Below, piece after piece: positions 24,601 to 33,327 of a stretch of DNA of 64,000 bases (its first letter is position 1; every line of letters starts with the position of its first letter). The position numbers and the translations under genes were made by a program. The stretch is taken from contig JAOVVO010000237.1 in NCBI GenBank assembly GCA_028564675.1, positions 1 through 64,000 on the forward strand. Direction: 5' to 3'. The stretch is from Onchocerca lupi. Taxonomy: Eukaryota > Nematoda > Chromadorea > Rhabditida > Onchocercidae. The notes beneath the pieces were generated by a model. The model was not told the DNA's origin. It worked only from the letters and a program-made list of their open reading frames with translations, and did no database searches.

Positions 24601-26249
24601 GAATACTGCTGCTTTCCAAAAAAATGTTACTTCTGATTTGCCACGAACTGTCTATCTGATGCGTGTGATGGATAATCTCAAACAACAGAAGTGAGCTTTT
24701 ATGAGATCCTTAACGTCTTGCAGTAATAATATCTAATGATTATTATTCATTTGTTACTTTATTAAAATTATGAGAAAGATTATACCCCAATGTTTGTATC
24801 CAAACCACATATGGACGTATCGCGATATCACTCCAGCTGATGAAAAGCTTTTTAATTATCAAGCACAATTTTTTTAATTTCATTCGGCAGTTAAAGAGTT
24901 GATAGTGTATATTGTTTTCAATTAATATTATTGCTCTGCATCAATTACATAAATGGTACTTCTAAATGATACTGCAAAACTTCTTTTTTCTAAATCATAT
25001 CAAAATAATGAGATCGAAAAGTTTTTAAAAGAATTTATTGCTTATCGATTTGATATGTAGATATATAATTTACAATCTTATCGATTATAAGTTTTTCAGT
25101 ATTTTGTTTCAAAATTATCTACAATAGAGGCAATTTTTTATTTTTCCCATCCTTCTCTAACTAATTTTTTTTTTCTTTTGTGCTCTTAATTCATCTGTCA
25201 ACTTGAGGAATTCAATGTTTTTTTTTTTTTTTTTTTTGCCTCATTTCTATTGTTTACTTTTGTTTTTCAATATTTCTAATTGATCAGGCCAATGGAGAAT
25301 GATGAGGAAGGTACATCGGAAGGAAATACTAACCAACAAACATTCGCCGTGAAGGAGCAAGAATTGCAGATAAATCATACGCAGACAGCGACGACATGTT
25401 TCAATTATATGCAGTCATCATCGACGAATCAACATACTTCTGTAATTTTTCTTCACTTTTTCCCTAGATTTGAGGAAAAAATCAAACAATCTTGAAATCA
25501 AACGATCTGTCAAATTAAATTCTTATAACTCGCTGATGTCTCTCTCGTCACATAATTAAAATTTAATTGGAACTATGACAAAATACTCATGTGCTAACAA
25601 CATTTGTACGTTTATAATTATCAAATTTGATATAATTTGATGTGAAAGGATAGGAAAGAATCTCTTTTTCAGATTCCATCATTGGCTCCACCTCCACCGA
25701 TAGCCTTTAACAGTTTGCCAGTACCTAATGATGACGAAGCATTGGCAAGTATGCTAATGTCATGGTACATGACCGGTTATCATACTGGTTACTATCAGGT
25801 AAAGTATCATTTCTCCTTTATTATTACTGTTATTGTCATCTTGTAAAGAAAACAAAAAAACAAAATTTTCTGATGATCCTAAGATAGGTTTTTGTGTCTT
25901 ATTCGGAATACTTGAAACAACTCCGTTTCTTATAATTATCTATCCATCACCAATATACTGTTATGTTAACCATGTTTAAGGAAGACTTTTTTAAAATTTT
26001 CCTAAAGTCTCCTTCATCAGCATAAAGCAAATTATTGCAAATCAGTAGGGTCTTTATCAAAGCTGGTTCTTTGGGAATAATTTAAGGTTAAACGTAATAC
26101 GAAATAGTGTTTTTAACAATTTTTGTTAACCTTAGTGCTATTCTCATTCGATGGTTTCCTGATTTAATTAACGATAAAGTTACCAAATTTTTCAGGCTAT
26201 CCAAGATAAAAAGAAAAAAGAAGACAAGAATGTTAGTAATAATTATTAA
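21678..26249 (+). CDS. smn-1: Survival motor neuron protein (SMN)
   Basis: Exons: 21678-21722, 21965-22051, 22164-22214 (or from 22198), 22394-22465, 22899-23050, 24376-24690, 25288-25441, 25673-25798, 26196-26249 (about 351 aa). SMN is the core of the complex that loads Sm rings on snRNAs. Seen: N-terminal Gemin2-binding segment [14 protein letters not shown] with its conserved aspartate; basic [13 protein letters not shown]; Tudor domain (aa 86-136, [30 protein letters not shown]) keeping the W/Y/Y/Y aromatic cage for dimethyl-arginine; proline patch SLAPPPP; and C-terminal YG box [15 protein letters not shown] for self-association. An ATTCAG acceptor one base before the ATG suggests SL trans-splicing. 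Odd: a 105-residue basic exon between Tudor and proline patch makes it longer than C. elegans or human SMN. Exon 3 start and last exon are the least certain. Confidence 0.9.
22809..22872. repeat. 32-bp tandem duplication in smn-1 intron 4
   Basis: Two adjacent copies of TGAATAAAACTTCATTAG + TGTGAT(A/G)T..AAA. Confidence 0.9.
23615..23764 (+). other. Orphan coding-like island in smn-1 intron 5
   Basis: A frame open for about 50 codons, with cysteine- and tryptophan-containing content unlike the AT-rich intron around it (for example [18 protein letters not shown]). It is bounded upstream by TGA and is followed at 23743 by a possible donor (CTG|GTTTGT). Its phase does not fit joining to the flanking smn-1 exons. 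I do not recognise the family. It could be an exon of a nested gene, an alternative exon, or a fragment of an old insertion. Confidence 0.25.
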
Positions 26250-27278
26250 TTATAGAAACCTTTTCACTTATATTGTTTGTTCATGTTTATTTGTTCTTAC
26301 ATTTCAAGTTTTTATAACATTTGGTCTCTTAGTCGTGATCTATATTTTTATTAAATGGAATTTGTAATTTGAAAAATTTTTCTGTTTCCCAAAGAATCAT
26401 CTCTTCAAAAGTCAAATCCCTTTCCAAATGCAGAATCCTCAATTAATTATTTTCGATAATTGCTCATTTTTGACAATGCATGTTGAATTCCCTGCAATCT
26501 TTATAGGAAACGGATTATTGGTTATTAATTCCATTGTACTCATCACTATTTCGACATCTGTTTCAATTTGTTGATTAAACATTTGGAAGTTTACTATATC
26601 GTATGAAACATGAGATGGCTAGCTAACGTTTAGCCTGAAAATGAAGAAAAACCACATTTCCTTCCAAATATAGGATCTTCATAATGAATATGGAAACCAA
26701 AATTACATATCTACTTTATTAAAAACAGTCCTTGTCCATTCCCCGTTTACAAGTATTGGCAGAAAGTTTCGACGTCTATTTTCGGCAAAAAGCTTTTTTC
26801 TTTTTTTTTTTTTTTTTTTGATCAGGTGTTTATATAATTCATTGGTCATTCGAAATAATATCAATGATTAATCAAACGGTTGTTGCAAATACGAAACTTT
26901 ATAATGTATGGTTATTAGTGTTTAAATCATTCATTGTTCGAAAAATTGCTTGAATTTCGCTTGCAAATAACTATTTGGTTAATTATAAATTACAATTTTC
27001 TTCAAAGGAAATAAAAGAAATTAATAATACAGAAGTAAAGTAGATGAAATGAATAATTCGGGAATGGCGAAATCCCAATTCCGCTGGAGCTATACCATCA
27101 AGAAAGAAATTTTTCTCAGATAAAGACAAAGTTAGTCATGCTTGGATTATTCTTAAACAGTATCAATTATTGAGAAAGAAAAGAACATTAGCTCCACAGA
27201 AGGCAAAGAAAGAAATGATATAAAGCAGAAGACGGTATTTTGATGCGTTAGCTTTTCCACTGTTCGTAATTAAGGAAT
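26250..27278. other. Tail-to-tail spacer between smn-1 and SERF
   Basis: 1.0 kb. It contains the 3' UTRs of both genes, a T18 run near 26,802 and a modestly coding-like open frame at about 27,055-27,223 (lysine-rich, ends AKKEMI-stop, no ATG at its start) that I could not connect to either gene. Confidence 0.45.
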
Positions 27279-28880
27279 TTATTTCAGCGGATCGAATACT
27301 TGGAGTTTTTTATTTTTTTCGGCACGTGCAGCAGCTTCTTCCGCTGCTTTCTTTGCTGCTGCTGCTTCCTGCTTTTTACGCATAATATCTGCATCGCGTT
27401 CCATCCTGTTATCTAACTTTACGCCCTGAAATTGATCCTTCAGCAGTTACGGTTAATTAAACATTTCTAAAAAAGGCCATATATGATCAGGACTATCTAA
27501 TAGTGGATAGTACCATTTGAACATCGCCTCAGAAATTACGTTCTTCATGTTCCTAGTGCGAAATAATGCTTTCCTTGAATCATTCCATTTAACTCATTGA
27601 TACTAATAAACCACTCATTTTTTTCTTCCAGCTTTTTATCCAGCTGACATATTTCTCGTCGTAATCAGCTGCCACTATTTTTCATACTAATGTCCAAGTC
27701 GGATTCCACAGAAGTTTACATTTGAATTAATGCAAAATAATCGAGTTTCTGTTTAATATATTAACTAAATCTCTTGAAAAGTATTTGTTTGAATCCCATG
27801 CAGAAATGTTCCTGTTTAGTAATTCCACCAATTTCGGGAACCAAAAATACTGAAATTTTCAGCACAATATCTCCCAGTTTACCAATATTTCTGCACATAG
27901 AAATAAACTGTTCCTTAAATTATCTTGAATAACCTACGTACTGTTATTATTTCCAAACATTAACAGATTCCTAATTATCACTTAAATACAGATAAGATTT
28001 GTCACTGAAGATATGAAATATATAGTCTTTTAACTTATCACATGAAAAATATTATGATAAAATATTAATGACTTCTTAGATCAATAAATATCGACGGAAT
28101 CTCCATAACCATACAATTCAAAGGAATCTGCTTTAATAATTTCAACGCACATATCAGTGGATGAAACAGGAGAATAAAAGTTTAGAAACAAAAATTTTCT
28201 CTTACGTAAAATAATATAATTTACTAACATCTTGATGTGGCTGTGATTTTTTTTGATGTTGCTGCTTTTTCAAATTTCTTTCACGGGCTAATTCACGCTG
28301 ATTACCGCCTGAAAATGTATTTGCAGTCTTTTAGTTGATACATGAATATATATGATATACGGTCAAATCTTTTTCTTAAAATTTATATTCAAAAAAAAAG
28401 ATGGACTAAATAAAAGTCAAATTTTTATTCGAAATTTATTCTCTACTTTTTTGTCATTCTTTTCAGTATCATTTTTACTATTGCAATAGAAGAAATTGCA
28501 TAAAAGATTCTGGCGACATAAATTAATAATATAAGTAGAAGTTTTGATAACGAAAATACCGAATGAAATATTGCGGCAATAAGTGTAGTGATCTTTTTCT
28601 TTTTTTTTTTTCAATATATATAAATATATATATATATATATATTTGTTTGTTAATTGTAGATAATAATGTATAGACTTAAATATTCAATTCTAACAAATT
28701 AAAATCTCATAAATCAGATGAATACGCCATTTTTTCTTTACATCTTTGATTTGCTCACGTAAAACGCTGAACCAAAAAAGGAAGAAATATATGTGTTTAA
28801 AAGAAAAAAGAAATTAGATGAAGAAAAAAACACGAATTAATACTAAAATTTAAATATTTAAGTAAGAACTTACGTGTCAT
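27279..28880 (-). CDS. moag-4: SERF family protein (MOAG-4-like)
   Basis: Minus-strand exons: 28874-28880, 28229-28308, 27279-27425 (77 aa). The first exon is just 7 nt (ATG ACA C) and splices through GTAAGT. The product starts MTRGNQRELARERNLKK, the diagnostic 4F5/SERF N-terminus (human SERF begins MTRGNQRELARQKN). This is followed by a charged, mostly helical tail DADIMRKKQEAAAAKKAAEE and KLQVFDPLK. SERF proteins are small, disordered and highly charged; C. elegans MOAG-4 promotes amyloid aggregation in proteotoxicity models. All junction phases close (phase 1 then 0). It converges on smn-1 with about 1 kb between stop codons. The Ala/Lys/Glu-rich C-terminal exon is longer than in vertebrate SERF1 short forms. 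Confidence 0.9.
28612..28645. repeat. (TA)n microsatellite
   Basis: Run of AT dinucleotides with one interruption, upstream of the SERF second exon in its first intron. Confidence 0.85.
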
Positions 28881-29084
28881 TTTGTACAAATATAATTAAT
28901 AGAAATATATGTTATGTACAGAGAAAACAGACGAATTGGATGAAATTGAGCGATTAACGACAACACAATGTGTCTTCTTGCCGAGACGACTTCACTATTA
29001 CCAGCACCACTACCAGCACCACAACGATTTACACTGAAATCAAATGCTGATCAATTACAATGTTAAAATGCTACTATTTCACCG

Positions 29085-29345
29085 ACACATACATATGCGT
29101 ATACATGCAGACATACATATACACAGATATACATATACGTAGATAGAAATTCTCGCATACACAGATACGAACATACACAGATACATATAAATACAGGCAA
29201 ATATATAACACGCAGATATATATGGACATATATATATATAGGCAGATATACATGGAAACACGCAAATACATACGGTAACACGTCGACATACACTGACGCA
29301 CGTAGGTAGACACGGGAACACGCAAACATGAACGGACACAGGTGT
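29085..29345. repeat. Imperfect (CATA/CACG)n satellite
   Basis: Acacatacatatgcg-type units with frequent CAGATA and CGCA variants; about 260 bp. Confidence 0.8.
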
Positions 29346-29544
29346 ATGTGCAAGAAATCAGCGGCCATTTAACCGATGGACCAAATGAGTCGCAATGAAA
29401 TTTTAATCTATCAAATGGATTTGTCGTAAAGTGATTAATGTGACCTGAAAATAGTATGGTACTTATTTTGGAGAAGAAGGAGGGAGTGGGATGGGAATTG
29501 CAACTTTTTCTTCCTGAAATCACAATCAAAGATATAGTAAATAT

Positions 29545-29830
29545 GTATAAACATACACAAACATGCACACACATTCACATACAACATGCACAAATCTGCA
29601 TGAATATACAGGTATATGTCTCGTCAAACATATGCACGCATGCATGCAGAACATGCACAAAAATGCATATATGCATGGACAAACATACACACACATACAA
29701 ATGCATAGACATACACACACATGCACATACATGCATCTAAACAAATATACAGACATACATGTGTATGTCATGTATGTTTTGCATGTCAAACAAACACTCC
29801 ATAAATACACACATGCACAAGCATGCAATA
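29545..29830. repeat. Imperfect (CATACA/CATGCA)n satellite
   Basis: About 285 bp of CATACA, CATGCA and ACACAC units, second block of the same satellite type. Confidence 0.8.
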
Positions 29831-30249
29831 TGAAAAGAAATAAGTAACCGACCAGTTGTTGATCAAACAAATCGAAATCAAATTTTCTTGCAAAAAGGAA
29901 CATTTAATTTGCAGGGAAAATAAAATTTAATTTGGAAAGTTTTCGAAGCTTTCAAGTTTTCGACGATTGTTTGTTGGCATTTATAGTTTTTAACTAATAA
30001 AGAATCATTAAATTTAAAATTTGCCATTGATATGTCTGTCATTAAATGAATCTGATGATTTAAATATAAGCTTTATATCCCAATCTCAAGCCTCAGCTCA
30101 AGCATATCATATATAAGCTTAAGGTTATATCGAAGTTTTAACTATTGTTAAATTTAAATTCAATCTTAAATATTATAAAAACTAAACATCTATTGTCGGA
30201 AAAATCGGAAACATTTTTTTTTTTTTTTTTTTTGGAGTATGATGAAATA

Positions 30250-30540
30250 AGCAAAAACCTTTGTACTATAGAAATATCGTGGTATAAGCAAGCTTTCATT
30301 CATCTATTCAATTCTTTGCACTGATTAATATTCGATGAGCAACACTTTTCAAACTTCATCAATTCCCAATATCAATAACTTTCAGATAACTTCCCTAATA
30401 TCAAAAGGTAGTTCAAATTATCGATTGTATTAACGATATAAATCAAATCATTGTATAATGTAGTTTTGTGGCAAATATAATTTGTCATAACAAGAACTTC
30501 ATAAATATAATAAAATTTGTCGGAACAATCGAATATCGGG
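30250..30540 (-). mobile_element. Dispersed repeat family R1, copy D (inverted)
   Basis: The reverse complement carries TTGTTATGACAAATT, ACAATCGATAATTTGAA, GATATTAGGGAAGTTATCTG, GAAGTTTGAAAAGTG, ATCAGTGCAAAG and AAGCTTGCTTATACCACGAT. These appear in the same order as in copies B and C inside the AP-2 gene. Confidence 0.65.
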
Positions 30541-30925
30541 AAATGATTTTTCGCTCGTAATGCAAATGATTAATAACATTTTTGCATGTGTAATCATTTC
30601 CCGTTAATTTTAATCTAACAAACACCAGTTACCGCGTAAAAAAATGCATAGCTGAAACGCGCTAACAAAGGTGCAGTTATATTGTGCTATCAATCCTCTC
30701 TTTTTTATCATTTTTAAACTATTCATACCGATGAATGATTCGTTCTACATCCCAGTTATTCAGAATTTCCATATTACGAACTTTCTATTATATTAATAAT
30801 TTTACCATTAAATTTACTCTATTAATGCGATATTTGTAATTGTCATGCGAAATCCCGCGTTATCATGCTTTATCGATTTGTAATTATCGTATGAAATCTC
30901 GCGCTATCAAATTTTTCTAATAAAA

Positions 30926-30947
30926 GGTTTAATTACCCAAGTTTGAG
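30926..30947 (+). other. Genomic copy of the complete nematode SL1 spliced leader
   Basis: These 22 bases match C. elegans SL1 at every position (begins GGTTTAATTACCC, ends AAGTTTGAG). In a functional SL RNA gene the leader is followed at once by a splice donor (GTAAAC..). Here it is followed by TTTGAAATTCG, so it cannot be a normal SL RNA gene. It is either the 5' end of a reverse-transcribed trans-spliced mRNA, or a decayed SL RNA copy. Confidence 0.85.
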
Positions 30948-31321
30948 TTTGAAATTCGACTATGCCACAAGACAATTTTGCCAACAAAATCATCTGTATC
31001 AAATTCCAATCACCAGCAAAAAATCTTTCACAAATTACTTTCACAATAAAACATTCTCGATAGCAGCTTTTTCATGGATTAAGTACGAAAATTATTGAGG
31101 GAGAATTGATTCGATATAACATGATGATCATCGTCATCATCATGCCCATAATACGAATTTGTATAACTAGTATCCTCTCTCCATTTGAATTTGTAATAAT
31201 TGCAGCAACATTTTCGTTGCGAATCTCTTCAAGCAAAAACCCTTTGATCGCAATCTGAAATTGTTTTGCTTTGCGATGGCAAGAAAACTTTTGTTGGGAT
31301 GCAAAAAAAAAAAAAAAAAAA
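30926..31321 (+). pseudogene. Possible retrocopy of an SL1 trans-spliced mRNA
   Basis: The SL1 leader is followed after 14 nt by an ATG at 30962, a leader length typical of trans-spliced nematode mRNAs. That ATG opens a 33-codon frame (MPQDNFANK.. to TAG at 31063). The segment ends in a run of 19 A at 31303-31321. SL1 plus short leader plus poly(A) is the layout of a retroposed mature mRNA. Against it: no clear AATAAA just before the A-run, A-runs are common in this DNA, I do not recognise the encoded product, and the opposite strand also shows coding-like frames at 31,079-31,226. The parent gene is unknown. Confidence 0.35.
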
Positions 31322-31934
31322 TGAAAATGAAAGTTGGGGAGATTCAATATGGTCTGAATTACACGGATATTTTGACTTGACGTAAGTGATGGAAATTAAC
31401 AGAATGGAGTTCAGCCATATAATCGATGAGTAAATTGGCCATATTTCGATGGGCAATTAGTTCAACAAATTAATTCATTGCAGTTATTTTTTTGATTTTG
31501 TGATCATTTAAGAAATTATTATTAGTTAAACAAACTGAAAGTGTTTATAGAAATATTAATTCATGAAAATAAAGAAGATATATTTGTAAGTGAAATTTGA
31601 TCACAAAACCAAGATTTAATGAGCAAAAGACAAGTATGAATAGGAAGGAAAAAGGGGAAAGTGATGTGGCTTTGGAAATATTCGATAGTTAGAGAAGATT
31701 TTAGCAAAATTTAAATTAGTTGAGATTAAATTATTTATTTCTTAATTATCAAAAATCATTATTCAATTACAAAATTAATTTCTAGTGTTTTATAATCTAT
31801 AATAACTGTAATTTCATCTAATCATTTTAAAACCTAATTTGGTTCATTTCTTTTTTTCCATAAATTACCTAGATGAAAGAAAAAATGTTTTGTGTTCTGA
31901 ATTAAATCCTGTAGCTGACCGAATGATCAGACTG

Positions 31935-32156
31935 TTAAAAGTGTCTGTAGCCATTTCGACGGTGTTGATTAGTGTTGCCATCATTTCCATAGGTGTGAAG
32001 TTTCGGTGGAATGCAAGAAATCCCATCGATCAATTCACGGAATCGCAATAAATCTCGGCAGCAGCATTGAACTGGTAATGGATAATATCGGCATGTCTGA
32101 AATTTCAAAAGGTTTAAAATTTTTATGGAATTTTTTTTTCCTTTTTTTAATCAATC

Positions 32157-32192
<36 letters not shown>

Positions 32193-33327
32193 CAACCGAA
32201 TATGACAGAATTGAGAAAATGGAAATGCTAATCGGACGTGATGCAAATGATCAATCGAACCATTATTGAATGCATTAAAATCGCACGAATGCCATCGTCC
32301 ATCATTGGATGCAGATGTTGCGACATAGTTTGAATGTTTCATGATATTCGATGGTAGTTCATTGCCACGCTTGCAGTCGTCCGAAACATCTAAGCGAAAA
32401 AAAAATTGCAAATTAACTGAAAAAAACAAAAAAAAAAAAAAAAAAAACAATTCATTACTCAAAGTATCGGTTGACATAATTGACCATCATTAGATGCATC
32501 AATTAATAATCCGAACTATCCGATCCTCAACAATGGTCAAAATACTAGTCTTGTGCATGTTTTAATCAACTATATCTGGACTATGTTCGATTTTGCACAT
32601 CTCAATCAACTACACGTGCCTACGTGCTTCGATCTATCGTATGTGATAAATGATAACATATCATGTTATAAAAATAGTGAAAAAATGGAACAAACTCGTA
32701 TTTTTCATTCGGTTTCATTGCAGATTTATTCTTTTTCATCATTCGCGCCTGTGCTTTGGAACTGCCTACGATTAAAATTTGAATGATTAGCACTTAAAAA
32801 AAAAAAATGAAAAGTTCAAAAATTTCAAGTGTAAATTTTTTTTTTCGGAATTCTTAACTGCTCTTTGTCTTCTGGTTCTCTCTTTTCCTTCCCTAAATTT
32901 TTTCATCATCTGTTTTTTGTGAGAAAATTTATTGTAACATTTATCATGGATTATTCTGAATAACTTATTAGCATCCAGCTAGCATATAATCAGGCAAATA
33001 ATATATTTATTTGAGATGATAGAATACTTATGATATTAAAATATCAAATTTATTTTTCAATTTTCAAAATAAGCATCCGCTCTTCTTCTCTCTTCTCCCC
33101 GTAATTTGAAGTTAACATTCAATTTATCCGTGTGACATAAGTGACAGAACGTGTTATCCGTGTAACATTAGTGACAGAACGTGTTATCCGAGAATTTTAG
33201 GATATCAACAAAACAAAATAGATTGGATAAAGAGGTATAATTTTTACCATCAGTGACACGTTCTAAATTGTCATCATCATCATCATTCGGAAGTTCCAGC
33301 ATTCGTACTATTGCGTGTAAGACATGT
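31935..33327 (-). CDS. Unrecognised minus-strand gene (partial exon chain)
   Basis: Three minus-strand exons whose phases fit: 33248-33327 (HVLHAIVRMLELPNDDDDD..VTD), 32238-32389 (DVSDDCKRGNELPSN.. to SIDHLHH) and 32096-31935 (TCRYYPLPVQCCCRD.. to stop). Acceptors are TTTTTAG, CGCTTAG and TTTCAG; donors are G|GTAAAA (good) and CAC|GTCCGA (weak). The 5' end is missing. Codon content is clearly less AT-rich than the surroundings. I do not recognise the family; cysteine clusters and an acidic run are the visible features. Alternatives: other frames are also open in the last exon, and a plus-strand frame (31872-32051) with one hydrophobic stretch (SVAISTVLISVAIISIGV) overlaps it. Strand and frame are not settled. 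Confidence 0.3.
33124..33190. repeat. 30-bp tandem duplication
   Basis: 2.2 copies of TTATCCGTGT(G/A)ACAT + (A/T)AGTGACAGAACGTG, on the low-coordinate side of the 33,248 exon. Confidence 0.9.

Larger units (their letters stand above)
28881..30925. other. Intergenic region with CA-rich satellites and R1 copy D
   Basis: Contains two long CATA/CACA tracts (29,085-29,345 and 29,545-29,830) and an inverted copy of repeat R1 (30,250-30,540). Several overlapping open frames of 90-166 codons here are only translations of the CA-rich repeats. Confidence 0.6.

Noticed and set aside
24352..24659. Alternative frames across the basic smn-1 exon
   Set aside because: Only the frame starting at 24,376 joins both neighbours in phase; the others are shadows.
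29063..29903. Overlapping 90-166 codon open frames on both strands
   Set aside because: They are translations of CA-rich satellite DNA; composition is only Cys/Val/Tyr or His/Thr/Met repeats and no splice or family signal exists.
30926..31035. Functional SL RNA gene
   Set aside because: The leader is not followed by a GT donor, and the expected GTAAAC..Sm-site body is not present; at most it is a relic.
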